Assembly (NCBI RefSeq): GCF_002234595.1 | Contig: NZ_NMUL01000045.1 | Span: 1-64,000 of the forward strand | Direction of reading: 5' to 3' | Source: Amycolatopsis vastitatis | GTDB taxonomy: Bacteria > Actinomycetota > Actinomycetes > Mycobacteriales > Pseudonocardiaceae | Length of the DNA: 64,000 nt | Shown: positions 1 to 8,005 of the stretch, one piece after another | Position numbering within the stretch: the first letter of the stretch is position 1 | Layout: each line of letters opens with the position of its first letter | Made by a program: the position numbers and the translations under genes | Notes under the pieces: generated by a model | The model's input: only the letters and a program-made list of their open reading frames with translations | What the model was told of the DNA's origin: nothing | Databases searched by the model: none

Positions 1-79
1 GCTTGCGGCAGAACCGCGCGATGTTGATGTCTTCGCCGGAGGCGGCGCGGGCGACCGCGGCGACGAACTCAGGATCCAT
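1..79 (-). CDS. N-terminal fragment of a probable transposase/integrase, cut by the window edge
   Basis: Reading leftward from an ATG at 79, the visible product begins MDPEFVAAVARAASGEDINI and continues to the window edge. The short, helix-forming start that leads into a cysteine-arginine-lysine stretch resembles the N-terminal HTH segment of IS481-type transposases of actinomycetes. The two copies of a repeat just upstream (153-196) fit the end of such an element. Only 26 residues are visible, so the family is an inference; a generic HTH protein is the alternative. Confidence 0.45.
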   Translation of the reverse strand, partial: MDPEFVAAVARAASGEDINIARFCRK

Positions 80-152
80 CGAAAACCCTGCTCTGCCCAT
101 CGCCGCATGATCACCACAACACCGCTGGTCACCATGCTGACAGGCCGGTCAG

Positions 153-196
153 TGTTCACGATGTCCTGAAACATCAACTGTTCACGATGTCCTGAA
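153..196. repeat. Two direct copies of an 18-bp sequence, likely IS terminal binding sites
   Basis: TGTTCACGATGTCCTGAA occurs at 153-170 and again at 179-196, a period of 26 bp. Both copies lie upstream of the transposase-like start at 79. Repeated ACGATGTCCTGA-type sequences are typical at the ends of IS481-family elements, so these probably mark the right end of the element whose gene runs off the left edge. The other end is not visible. Confidence 0.55.
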
Positions 197-253
197 CTCA
201 AGCACAGCGTTAGAACACTGTTTCTCACTCACGACCACCCGCGCGGCCGAGCG

Positions 254-1360
254 CTAAGCGGTGATCTTCGCGGCCCAGTCGATGTGGTGCGAATACAGCC
301 AGCCGCGCTCGTCGCCGACGTCCCCGCCCGCGCTCGCCTTCACCAGCTTCTCGACGCGCTCGCGGCGAAGTCCTTCGTACGCCGCGAAAGCCGAGGCCGG
401 GTCCGGCAGGTCGCGCAGGCACTGCGCGAGGATCACGCTGTCTTCGAGAGCCATCGAGGCACCCTGACCGGCGGCCGGGGACGCGGCGTGGGCGGCGTCG
501 CCGACGAGGACCATTTCCGGTGTCGACCAGACCCGGGTCTCCGGGACGTCGTAGGAGTGGCCGCCGAAGACCTCGCCGTCCGTCGCCGCGATGATGTCCT
601 TGCAGGGCAACGGGTCCTCGGCGAACGCCGCGCCGGCGAACTCGCGCCAGCCCTCCGCGGTCACCGCGGCGACGGCCTCGCGCGGCCGCTCGGCGTCCGG
701 GATGCGGGCGAACCAGAACGTCGCGCCGTCCGGGTCGGTGGTGAAGCCGAAGGCCGCCTTGCCGCCGCGGATCATCCGGTAGATCCCGGGCGCGGCGGGC
801 AGCCCGCCGGCCCGCGTGTAGCCGTAGACGACGGTCAATCCCGTGTAGCGCGGTTCGGCCGCGGCCGGGTCGATCAGCCGCCGGACGGCCGAGCGCAGGC
901 CGTCGGCGCCGACGAGGACGTCGCCGGTCGCGGCGGTTCCGTCGGCGAACTCCGCCGTGATGCCGCCGGCCCCCGCGGCCGCGCTCACCAGCCGTTTGCC
1001 GCGCTCCAGCGGGACACCTCGGCGCACCGCCTCGTCCTGCAGGACGCGGTAGAGCGTCGCGCGGGTCAGGGTGCGCGGCCCGTCGAGGCCTTCGGTGTCG
1101 AATTCCCGCCGCCCCACGGTTTCCCCGGTCGGGGCGACGAGCTCGACGCCGTAAGGGGCGAAGGACGCGTCGATCACCGGCTGGTGGGCGCCGATCGCGC
1201 GTAACGCGTCCATGCCGTTGTGCATGATCGTGAGGAACGCGCCGATGTCGTCCCCGCCGGCGGGATAGGCCTCGTACACGACGGGCTCGTGCCCGGCGAG
1301 CTTCAGCGCCATCGCCGTGACCGTGCCGGAGATCCCGCCACCCGCGACCAGTACCCGCAC
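254..1360 (-). CDS. FAD-dependent monooxygenase (PHBH-type, class A)
   Basis: A 368-residue flavoprotein hydroxylase with a GTG start. The N-terminal dinucleotide-binding motif GGGISG is at residues 7-12. The DG motif (VGADGLRSAVR) is near residue 151 and the GD motif (LVGDAAHAASPAAGQG) near 285, which contacts the FAD ribose. These are the three fingerprints of NAD(P)H-dependent aromatic or polyketide hydroxylases. No signal peptide is present, so it should be cytoplasmic. The substrate cannot be read from sequence. It stands alone downstream of the ferritin-like gene, separated by a strong hairpin. Confidence 0.85.
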   Translation of the reverse strand: MRVLVAGGGISGTVTAMALKLAGHEPVVYEAYPAGGDDIGAFLTIMHNGMDALRAIGAHQPVIDASFAPYGVELVAPTGETVGRREFDTEGLDGPRTLTRATLYRVLQDEAVRRGVPLERGKRLVSAAAGAGGITAEFADGTAATGDVLVGADGLRSAVRRLIDPAAAEPRYTGLTVVYGYTRAGGLPAAPGIYRMIRGGKAAFGFTTDPDGATFWFARIPDAERPREAVAAVTAEGWREFAGAAFAEDPLPCKDIIAATDGEVFGGHSYDVPETRVWSTPEMVLVGDAAHAASPAAGQGASMALEDSVILAQCLRDLPDPASAFAAYEGLRRERVEKLVKASAGGDVGDERGWLYSHHIDWAAKITA

Positions 1361-1380
1361 CTCGCGCCCCCCGTCGACTC

Positions 1381-1422
1381 CGCGTGCCGCCGCCTGTGAC
1401 GTTACCGTGGCGGCGGCACGCG
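1381..1422. terminator. 14-bp perfect hairpin after the ferritin-like gene
   Basis: CGCGTGCCGCCGCC at 1381-1394 is the exact reverse complement of 1409-1422, with a 14-nt loop. It begins 5 bp beyond the stop of the leftward ferritin-like gene and lies upstream of the monooxygenase start. There is no T-tract, which is usual for actinomycete terminators. Confidence 0.7.
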
Positions 1423-1426
1423 GTGC

Positions 1427-2446
1427 CTACTTCTCCTTCGCACCGCTGGTGGCGATTTCACCGTTGAGGCCGCGCGGGTAGAACCCGCCCGAGGACACCT
1501 TGTCCGGGTTGAGGTAGGCGATGTTGAGCACGCGGTCCGCGGACCGCCCGAACGCGATGCCGTTGGCGTCGGCCGGGACGAGGTTCGCCTTGCCGTCCTT
1601 GATCACGCCTTCGTCGTCGTCGGCCTTGCCGTCGAGGCTGTCGCGGGCGTCGGACATCTTGTTCGTGATGTCGCCGAGGCCGCGCTCGAACAGCTGGCTG
1701 CGCACGATACCCGCGTGGTACGCCTCGACCGCGAGGATGCCGGCCGCCGCGTCGAGGAACGTCTTGTTGTTCACCAGCGGCGCCGCGCCCTTGTAGGCCG
1801 ACACGCCGACGTCCTCGAACAGGTAGGCGGCGAGCAGGAAGTTGTTCTCGCTCCCGAAGGGGTCGAACGTCTGACCCTTCTGGATCACCCCGGCCGCCTG
1901 CATGGCCGCGGTGAAGCTGTTCTGGAAGTCGATCTCCGGCTGCGCGACGGCGGCCTTGTCCAGCGCCTTGCGCAGGAAGTTGACGTGGGCGACCTCGTCG
2001 CCGGCGATCTCCTGGACGATCTGCTTGGTGTGCTCGCTCTTGAACTTCACCGCGTGCCCACCGGAGACCTTGCCCAGGTTGCCGACGCCGTTGACGTACT
2101 TCTCGTTCAGCCCGTAGCCGTAGACGGCGAACGAGTACAGGTTCGCCTCGAGGTACTCCAGGTTCAGCGCGAAGTTCAGGACCGCGGCATCGCTCGCCGC
2201 CTCCTTCGCCTTGTCACCTCCCTGCGCACCGTACTGCTGCGTGGCACCGGCAGAGCCGAGGCCGAGCGACAGCGCTGTGCCGAGCGCGCCGGCACCCGCG
2301 ACGCCGAGCCCCGCCGCTCCCGCAGCCTTGAGGAAGCGGCGGCGGTCGGTCGCGTTCTCCGCGCTGCGCTCGATCAGCTGCTCTGTGTAGCGTTTTCCGA
2401 ACACCGGGGGACGTCCTCTCGTGACGAGTTCGTCCACCTCACCCAC
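1427..2446 (-). CDS. Tat-exported ferritin-like domain protein
   Basis: A 339-residue protein. A twin-arginine signal (RRRFLK, residues 35-40) is followed by a long alanine/glycine/leucine hydrophobic stretch, so folded export is expected. The mature part has ferritin-like helices with carboxylate/histidine pairs: E97 and E100 in the first helix, DEVAH, LFEDVG, and VEAYH. These match the Ferritin_2 family (PF13668), which may bind a di-metal centre; a physiological role is not established for this group. The start is a GTG at 2446 preceded by a promoter placing the transcript start at or next to the GTG, which suggests leaderless translation. Confidence 0.8.
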   Translation of the reverse strand: MGEVDELVTRGRPPVFGKRYTEQLIERSAENATDRRRFLKAAGAAGLGVAGAGALGTALSLGLGSAGATQQYGAQGGDKAKEAASDAAVLNFALNLEYLEANLYSFAVYGYGLNEKYVNGVGNLGKVSGGHAVKFKSEHTKQIVQEIAGDEVAHVNFLRKALDKAAVAQPEIDFQNSFTAAMQAAGVIQKGQTFDPFGSENNFLLAAYLFEDVGVSAYKGAAPLVNNKTFLDAAAGILAVEAYHAGIVRSQLFERGLGDITNKMSDARDSLDGKADDDEGVIKDGKANLVPADANGIAFGRSADRVLNIAYLNPDKVSSGGFYPRGLNGEIATSGAKEK

Positions 2447-2452
2447 CGGTCA

Positions 2453-2483
2453 TACGTACCCGGACGGCCCCCGGCTCGGTCAA
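2453..2483 (-). promoter_or_regulatory. Probable promoter of the ferritin-like gene
   Basis: On the minus strand, TTGACC (2483-2478) is followed after 19 bp by TACGTA (2458-2453). The predicted transcription start would coincide with the GTG at 2446. The motif match is good but the spacer is slightly long. Confidence 0.5.
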
Positions 2484-2520
2484 AACGGGAAAATTTTTGA
2501 TCGAGTTCGGTTTGCCCAGC

Positions 2521-3762
2521 TCAGCCGCGCTGCGCGACCGCGAGCCGGACGCAGACCGCCAGCGCGCGAACGGCCTCCTCGACCTCTTCGAGCTTCGGGA
2601 AGGTCGGCGCGATGCGGATGACGGCGTCGGCCGGGTCGTCGCCGTGCGGGTGGGTCGCCCCGGCGGGGGTCAGCGCGACACCGGCCTCCCTCGCCAGCCG
2701 CACGACCTCCTTCGCGGTGCCCTGCGGGACGGTCAGCGTGATGAAGTACCCGCCGGTCGGCTTGGTCCAGGACGCCAGGTCCGCCAGCTCCTCGGTGAGG
2801 ATGCGGTCGACGGCCGCGAACTTCGGGCCGATGATCGCCGCGTGCTTGCGCATGTGGGCGCGGACGCCGTCTTCGTCGGAGAGGAAGTGCGCGTGCCGCA
2901 GCTGGTTGACCTTGTCCGGGCCGATCGTGCGCTTGCCGATGTTGCCGGTCCACCAGGCGAGGTTGGCTTCGGACGCGCCGAAGAAGCCGACGCCGGCGCC
3001 GGCGAGGGTGATCTTCGACGTCGAGCCGAACACGAACACGCGGTCGGCGTTCCCCGCCTCGGTCGCCAGGGCGAGGAGGTCGGCCAGCTCCGGCTCGTCG
3101 TCGGTGAGGTGGTGCACGGCGTAGGCGTTGTCCCAGAAGATCCGGAAGTCGGGCGCCGCGGTGCGCATGGTGGCGAGCCGCTGGACGACGTCGTCACTGA
3201 ACGTGACACCGGTGGGGTTGCTGTACTTCGGCACGCACCAGATGCCCTTGACGGCCGGGTCCTCGGCGACCAGCGTCTCGACGGCGTCCATGTCGGGGCC
3301 CTCGTCGGTCATCGCGACCGGGACCAGCTCGATGCCGAAGCGCTCGGTGAGCGCGAAGTGGCGGTCGTAGCCCGGGACGGGGGCGAGGAACTTCACCTGC
3401 GGCTCGTCGGCCCAGCGGCGCTCGGCGCCGGGGAGCTTGCTCAGCAGGGCCTGGACGACGGCGTCGTGCATCAGCTCGAGGCTGGAGTTGCCCGCGGCGA
3501 GCAGCTGCCCGGCGGGCACCTGCAGCGCGCCGGCGAAGATGCGGCGCAGCTCCGGCAGGCCCTGGAGGCCGCCGTAGTTGCGGACGTCGGTGCCGTCCTC
3601 GGCCTTGAAGGTGCCGTCGCCGGGGAGGCTCAGCAGCCCGTTCGAAAGGCCGAGCTGCTCGGGGGACGGCTTGCCGCGGGTGATGTCCAGGGAGAGGCCT
3701 CGGCCGACCAGGGCCGCGTAGTCGCTGCGGGCCGTGTCGACGTCGACGGAAGCAGTGGTCAT
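2521..3762 (-). CDS. Aspartate aminotransferase-like PLP enzyme (Asp_aminotransf family, PF12897)
   Basis: A 413-residue fold-type I aminotransferase starting at the ATG at 3762; the open frame continues further upstream but without family similarity. ITRGKPSPEQL near the N-terminus and YGGLQGLPELRRIF are characteristic of the subgroup once named Aminotran_MocR, which includes corynebacterial type Ic aspartate aminotransferase. The PLP-binding lysine is in FGSTSKIT near residue 250, and the NPTG motif (YSNPTGVTF) is present. It should transfer amino groups from aspartate or a similar donor to 2-oxoglutarate in the cytoplasm. Exact substrate specificity is not settled by sequence. It is divergent from the small gene at 3826. 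Confidence 0.85.
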   Translation of the reverse strand: MTTASVDVDTARSDYAALVGRGLSLDITRGKPSPEQLGLSNGLLSLPGDGTFKAEDGTDVRNYGGLQGLPELRRIFAGALQVPAGQLLAAGNSSLELMHDAVVQALLSKLPGAERRWADEPQVKFLAPVPGYDRHFALTERFGIELVPVAMTDEGPDMDAVETLVAEDPAVKGIWCVPKYSNPTGVTFSDDVVQRLATMRTAAPDFRIFWDNAYAVHHLTDDEPELADLLALATEAGNADRVFVFGSTSKITLAGAGVGFFGASEANLAWWTGNIGKRTIGPDKVNQLRHAHFLSDEDGVRAHMRKHAAIIGPKFAAVDRILTEELADLASWTKPTGGYFITLTVPQGTAKEVVRLAREAGVALTPAGATHPHGDDPADAVIRIAPTFPKLEEVEEAVRALAVCVRLAVAQRG

Positions 3763-3825
3763 GGCCTCAACGCTAACCCTGGTGTCGATACCATTTCGGG
3801 GCGGGTCCTGGCTAGGGTGGTTCGT

Positions 3826-4305
3826 GTGCATCTCGTCGTCCACGCCGACCAGCGGCAGTTCACCGTGCGGGATTCCGGTGCGCGGCTGACCGGCACCGGG
3901 TGGACGCCGGAAGCGGTGGAATCCCACCGGATCGGGGCGGAGCCCGGCGGCCTCGCCATCGCGACGGCGCGCTCGGACGTGGTGGAGTCGTCGGTGACGC
4001 TGCTGCCCTCGGCGCCGGTCCTGGCCGCCGACGCCGAGCACGTGGTGGAAGCGGATCTTCCGGTTCCGAGCGGCCGGCTGGTCATTTCCGGGCCCGCGGA
4101 CTACCCGTCGCAGGAAAGGTTCTTCTCGGTGCTGCCGGGGTTGTACCGGGCGCGGGTTTCCTACGTGCCCGCCGGTCCGCCCGCGGTCACCTGGAACGAG
4201 CACGAGTTCGGCGAGCACTACCGGTACGTGGTGGAGCTGTGGCCGGTCGAGGAGCGGTCCGATGTGGAGGTTCTCCGCCAGGGTGCCACGGTCTGGGACG
4301 GCTAG
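3826..4305 (+). CDS. Conserved hypothetical protein, 159 aa
   Basis: I do not recognise a named family. The product is soluble, without a signal peptide or membrane segment, and beta-rich by composition (VHLVVHADQRQFTV at the start, RYVVELWPVEERSDVEVL near the end). The GTG start is chosen because a TAGGGT -10 element (3813-3818) ends 7 nt before it, which is the arrangement for leaderless mRNA. It is divergent from the aminotransferase and converges on the lipoprotein gene at 4334. Confidence 0.65.
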   Translation: MHLVVHADQRQFTVRDSGARLTGTGWTPEAVESHRIGAEPGGLAIATARSDVVESSVTLLPSAPVLAADAEHVVEADLPVPSGRLVISGPADYPSQERFFSVLPGLYRARVSYVPAGPPAVTWNEHEFGEHYRYVVELWPVEERSDVEVLRQGATVWDG

Positions 4306-4333
4306 CCCCGCGCCCGGACCGCTGCACCCGACC

Positions 4334-5254
4334 TCATGGCGCCGCCAGGGTTTTCCGTGCGAGCGCGAGCTGATCGTTCTTCACGCGCTTCGCGACGTCC
4401 AACGCGCTCTGGTTTCGTTCGATCATCTTCCGCTGCACGGCGACTTCGGCCGCGTACCAGATCCCGGTGGTGTTCGTGGCCGTCTTGCACGCCACGTCCG
4501 CTCGGGCCACGGCGATTTCCCGCGGTGACGGCACCCCGGTGAACCGCCGGTCGTTCATCGCGGCCATCGGGTCCGGATAGTCGGCGCCGGCCTTCTTCAT
4601 GCAGGCGGACCACGCCCGGAACGCGGCGGTCACCACCGGATGCGTCCGGGACAGCTCCCACGACCGGGTGTTGATGTCCTGGACCAGGTCGGCCGCCCCG
4701 GGCCTGGCTCCCGCGCCGAGTTCGGCGGCGGCCTGTCCCGCACAGCCACCGGCCGGGACCACGCGTCCCCCGACCCGGCCGGTCGTGCCCCGGAGGACCG
4801 CGGCGACTTCGGGATCGGGCGGTGACGGCGCCGGCCGGGGACCGGCGTCCATCGCCGCCTTCAGCCGGTAGCCGCTCGTCGCGGCCTCGGAACCGGAGGT
4901 CAGGCCGTACCGGCGCGCGGTCACCGACGCCGGCCCGACGTCGGGCATCGCCGGCGTGACCGGCATGGCCAGCCCGAACCCGGAGAGGCAGCGCCCGGCC
5001 GCCCGGTCCAAGGCCCGGCCCATCGTCCGGGTGTCGCTGTCGCTCCACTGGTAGGGATCGATCGGCAGCGGCAGGCTCGTGCTGTCGCCGATCGGCCGGA
5101 TCCCGTCGACCACGATCGACTCCAGCGAAGGCACCTCGAGCGGGTCGGCCGCGGGCGGCGTGGCGGAACAGGCGGTCAGGAGGACCAGCAGGCCCGCGGA
5201 GGCCACGTGCCTCCGCGGGCCCGGCCGGTCAGCTGTGCCAGTCGAACGAGGCAT
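4334..5254 (-). CDS. Putative lipoprotein, 306 aa
   Basis: The N-terminus has a basic stretch (PGPRRH) and a short hydrophobic segment ending in LLTAC, a lipobox with the acylated cysteine at residue 29. Export and anchoring to the outer face of the membrane are expected. The remainder is acidic to neutral with cysteines (RCLSGFG, ACMKKAG, DVACKTA) that could form disulfides; the C-terminal half (TAAFRAWSACMKKAGADYPDP) resembles small secreted actinomycete proteins of unknown function. The start at 5254 overlaps the end of the upstream inhibitor gene by 26 bp; a GTG at 5206 would leave too short an n-region. Confidence 0.7.
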   Translation of the reverse strand: MPRSTGTADRPGPRRHVASAGLLVLLTACSATPPAADPLEVPSLESIVVDGIRPIGDSTSLPLPIDPYQWSDSDTRTMGRALDRAAGRCLSGFGLAMPVTPAMPDVGPASVTARRYGLTSGSEAATSGYRLKAAMDAGPRPAPSPPDPEVAAVLRGTTGRVGGRVVPAGGCAGQAAAELGAGARPGAADLVQDINTRSWELSRTHPVVTAAFRAWSACMKKAGADYPDPMAAMNDRRFTGVPSPREIAVARADVACKTATNTTGIWYAAEVAVQRKMIERNQSALDVAKRVKNDQLALARKTLAAP

Positions 5255-5639
5255 TTTCGTTGTAGGTCGCGGTCAGGTTGCGCCAGCTGCTGCGGAGCAC
5301 GACGTCGTGCGCACCGCCGAAGTTGCTGTTGAACCACACCCACGCCTCGAGGCCGGTCTGGTTGTTCTGCGCCGAGGCCGCGTTGTTCTTCACGACCTGC
5401 CCGCGCCCGGCGCCGCTCCCGGCGAAGTGGTCATCGGCGAAGTTGGCGTCCCGGCTGAAGAAGGTCGCGATCGCGCCACCGCGGTTCGAGTTGTAGTACA
5501 GGCAGAAGTACAAGTTCGGACAGGTGTTTTCGACGGTCGTGGTCGCGCCGGCGGTCCCGGCGGTGGCGACCATTCCGGTCGCGACGGCGGCCACTGCGGC
5601 CCCCGTCGCGACGGCTTTGCGCAAGAGATGTGCGGACAT
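5229..5639 (-). CDS. Secreted peptidase inhibitor family I36 protein
   Basis: A 136-residue preprotein. The start at 5639 has a strong ribosome-binding site (GAGGGAGGAA). A signal peptide with an alanine-rich core ends near AGA (residues 30-32). The mature part begins with a cysteine pair (TCPNLYFC, C40 and C46) and has the repeated aromatic/asparagine pattern (YYNSNRGG, WFNSNFGG) of the beta/gamma-crystallin-like I36 family, whose founder is the Streptomyces metalloproteinase inhibitor SMPI. It would act outside the cell; inhibitory activity here is inferred from the family only. Confidence 0.8.
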   Translation of the reverse strand: MSAHLLRKAVATGAAVAAVATGMVATAGTAGATTTVENTCPNLYFCLYYNSNRGGAIATFFSRDANFADDHFAGSGAGRGQVVKNNAASAQNNQTGLEAWVWFNSNFGGAHDVVLRSSWRNLTATYNENASFDWHS

Positions 5640-6009
5640 GGTTGTTCCTCCCTCTGATGAATGACAAATCCGGCCATTCCCCGGAATTTCCGCGCACGTC
5701 CCAGCCACGCCCGGCGGAAAACGCCGGGCGCACGGGGAAGACGCAAGGAATGACGCGGCCGGCTCCCGGGCGACGTCTCGTGGTGAAACGACCGCCCAGA
5801 CCGCTTCAGACGACGGGCGCGCCTCCAGCGCCCATGACCGGCTCAAGCTGAACTCCGAGTTCCACGAGGCCCCCTCGTCGCCGCGGTCACTTCATTTCAG
5901 CTGATGAATACCGGACCGAGCATAAACTGGCCTGAGAGAACCGTCAACTACGGTACGACTTGTGCGGCTTACCGCCTTCACATCAGCTGGTGGCCGGTAA
6001 AGTGGGCCC
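5640..6009. other. 370-bp intergenic region between divergent genes
   Basis: No credible gene was seen. The left part carries the I36 inhibitor ribosome-binding site and must contain its promoter. The right end carries the promoter of the 6010 cassette. A short palindrome TCAGCTGA lies near 5900 and a related CATCAGCTGG near 5980, which could be regulator half-sites, but the match is weak. Confidence 0.5.
5977..6003 (+). promoter_or_regulatory. Probable promoter of the HTH-protease-membrane cassette
   Basis: TTCACA (5977-5982) and TAAAGT (5998-6003) are separated by 15 bp. The -10 element ends 6 nt before the ATG at 6010, and there is no ribosome-binding site, so the transcript is probably leaderless. 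Confidence 0.5.
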
Positions 6010-6426
6010 ATGCCGGAGACGCTCGCCGCGAAGGTGGACCACCTGTTCAGCACCGTGCGGCCGCGCACGGGCAACGAGTACTCCTTCGAAGAGGTCGCCG
6101 AGGCCATCCGCGCCAAGGGCGGCCCCACCATCTCGGCGACCTACCTCTGGCAGCTGCGCAAGGGCCTGCGTGACAATCCGACCAAGCGGCACCTGGAGGC
6201 GCTGGCGGGCTTCTTCGGCGTCCCGGCCGCCTATTTCTTCGACGACGCCGAAGCGGAGCGCATCAATGCCGAACTGGCGCTGCTCAGCGTGCTGCGCGAC
6301 GCGCCGGTCCGGCAGATCGCCCTGCGCGCCAACGGGTTGTCGCCGAAGAGCCTGGAGGCCATCGCGGAAATGGTCGACCGCGTGCGCGAACTGGAAGGAC
6401 TGCCCGACCCGGACGCGCGGCGGTGA
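6010..6426 (+). CDS. EspR-like XRE-family DNA-binding protein
   Basis: A 138-residue protein with an N-terminal helix-turn-helix (about residues 25-75, including ISATYLWQLRKGLRDNPT and LAGFFGVPAAYFFDD) and a C-terminal helical domain (LRANGLSPKSLEAIAEMVDRV). The order and spacing match mycobacterial EspR, a dimeric regulator and nucleoid-associated protein, where the C-terminal part mediates dimerisation. It is the first gene of a cassette: its TGA overlaps the GTG of the next gene. It is probably the cassette's transcriptional switch and may be autoregulatory. It is a family relative, not necessarily EspR itself, because no ESX locus is nearby. Confidence 0.75.
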   Translation: MPETLAAKVDHLFSTVRPRTGNEYSFEEVAEAIRAKGGPTISATYLWQLRKGLRDNPTKRHLEALAGFFGVPAAYFFDDAEAERINAELALLSVLRDAPVRQIALRANGLSPKSLEAIAEMVDRVRELEGLPDPDARR

Positions 6427-6893
6427 GCGACCGGCGACTGCGCAAGCGCTGCGAAGCACGCCTGCGCGACCTGCCGATGCCGATTCCCTTCGACGCCCGG
6501 ACCCTGTGCGAACAGGTCGCCCGTGAGCGCGGGAGGCCGATCCGGCTGTTCCCGATGGCCGGTCTGACCGGGGTCTGCGGGCTCTGGGTGGCTACCGCCA
6601 CCACGGACCTGATCTTCTACGAAGAGGTGACCACGCCGCCGCACCAGGAGCACATCATCCTGCACGAACTGAGCCACGTGCTGTGCGACCACTACCCGGA
6701 GTCACTGCCCGCCCAGGCCCTGCTTCCCAGCCTGGATCCCGAGATGGTGCGCCGGGTGCTCGGCCGGTCCGGCTACTCGACGGCGGAGGAGCGCGAGGCC
6801 GAGATGCTCGCCACGCTGATCCAGCAGCGGGCACGCGGGGGCACGGGCCCCCTCGACCGGCTCCGCGACGCGCTGGGGGACGGCGATGGGTGA
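6423..6893 (+). CDS. ImmA/IrrE-like metallopeptidase domain protein
   Basis: A 156-residue protein with a GTG start overlapping the upstream stop by 4 bp. HELSH at residues 81-85 is a zincin signature HExxH, followed by VLCDHYPES. The small size, lack of signal peptide and pairing with an XRE protein are typical of the ImmA/IrrE group, whose members cleave or relieve repressors. Whether this one is catalytic is not proven; many actinomycete relatives are annotated only as toxin-like. Its end overlaps the membrane-protein gene by 8 bp, so all three proteins are probably made in fixed proportion. Confidence 0.65.
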   Translation: MSDRRLRKRCEARLRDLPMPIPFDARTLCEQVARERGRPIRLFPMAGLTGVCGLWVATATTDLIFYEEVTTPPHQEHIILHELSHVLCDHYPESLPAQALLPSLDPEMVRRVLGRSGYSTAEEREAEMLATLIQQRARGGTGPLDRLRDALGDGDG

Positions 6894-7980
6894 ATGGCTG
6901 ATCCGGTACGGGCCCCCGATCCTGGCTTGGACCCTGTTCGCGGTCCGGCGGGGTGGGCAGGACCGCGGCCGCCGGTCGGTGCGGTGGGTGTTCGGCGGCC
7001 TCGCCGTCTCGCTGACCGCGTTGACCCCGGCCGGGCACGCGGCGATCAAGGAGCTGACCGGCGCCGAGGACCTGCCGCGGCTGGTGGGGCACGCGGGCAT
7101 GCTGTTCGCGGTGTGGGCGGCGCAGCGGTTCCTGGCGCACCTGAGCGGGGCGCCGACCGGATTTCGGTGGCAGAGCTGGTGGATCGCCGGGACGTTCGTG
7201 GTGATGTGCGTGTTCTTCGCGCTCACCCCGGACCTGATGCCGCAGTCGCCGTGGGTGATGGAGTACTGCATCGCCTACGCCGCCGCGCAGATCCCGGCGT
7301 TCGCCGCGGTGATCGTGCTGTGCCTGCGCTACGCCCGGATCGCCGGTGACCCGGTGTTGCGGATCGGTCTGTGGCTCATCGTCGCGGGCACCGCGGCGGC
7401 GGTGCTGTACCTGGTGAACAAGACGATCCTGGCCGCGTCGCCGCGATGGGGCTTCGACTATCCGCTGGGCCGGGAGTTCCTGGTCGGCAAGGTGCTCCCG
7501 ACGGCGGCCCACGTGCTGGTCCTGCTCGGCGCCGCACTGCCCGCCGTGGCCGGCTGGCTGTCGCGCTACCACCTCTACCGCCGCCTGAGTCCGTTGTGGA
7601 CGGACCTGTACCGGGCCGCCCCGGAGATCGCCCTCGCCCCGCCCGGCGCGGTGGCGCTCGGGAACCTGAAGCTGCGCCTGTACCGGCGGGTGATCGAGAT
7701 CCGGGACGGCCTGCTGGCGCTCCAGCCGTACCGTGACCCCACGGTGGCCGTCACGGCGAGAAAGGAGGCGCGGCGAGCGGGGCTGGCCGGCCGGAGCTTG
7801 GAAGCGGAGGTGGAGGCCGCGGTCGTCGCCGAGGCCCTGCGTGCCCGGGCCCGCGGGACGGCACCGAGGGAGCAGGAGGCCGTCGTGTCCGGCGGGGGCG
7901 ACCTCGTCAGCGACACGACCTACCTGAGCGACGTCGCCGATGCCTACCGCCGCAAGATGCCCGGCGGTAAATGTGGCTAG
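6886..7980 (+). CDS. MAB_1171c-family multi-pass membrane protein (DUF6545-like)
   Basis: A 364-residue protein. About seven hydrophobic segments occupy residues 5-225 (for example ILAWTLFAV, WWIAGTFVVMCVFFAL, IPAFAAVIVLCLRYA, LWLIVAGTAAAVLYLV, HVLVLLGAALPAVAGWL). A cytoplasmic tail follows (SPLWTDLYRAAPEIAL, then RRVIEIRDGLLALQPY), which is the hallmark of the MAB_1171c group. The family is called a putative transporter, but no transport motif is visible and a sensor role is as plausible. It is the last gene of the cassette and converges on the mce4 operon with a 25-bp gap. Confidence 0.75.
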   Translation: MGEWLIRYGPPILAWTLFAVRRGGQDRGRRSVRWVFGGLAVSLTALTPAGHAAIKELTGAEDLPRLVGHAGMLFAVWAAQRFLAHLSGAPTGFRWQSWWIAGTFVVMCVFFALTPDLMPQSPWVMEYCIAYAAAQIPAFAAVIVLCLRYARIAGDPVLRIGLWLIVAGTAAAVLYLVNKTILAASPRWGFDYPLGREFLVGKVLPTAAHVLVLLGAALPAVAGWLSRYHLYRRLSPLWTDLYRAAPEIALAPPGAVALGNLKLRLYRRVIEIRDGLLALQPYRDPTVAVTARKEARRAGLAGRSLEAEVEAAVVAEALRARARGTAPREQEAVVSGGGDLVSDTTYLSDVADAYRRKMPGGKCG

Positions 7981-8005
7981 GACGTTGGGAATGGCCGGCT
8001 CGGCA

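Noticed and set aside
6010..7980. ESX-1 regulatory locus, because of the EspR-like protein
   Set aside because: No ESX secretion genes are nearby, and EspR-like proteins occur widely as first genes of other cassettes.
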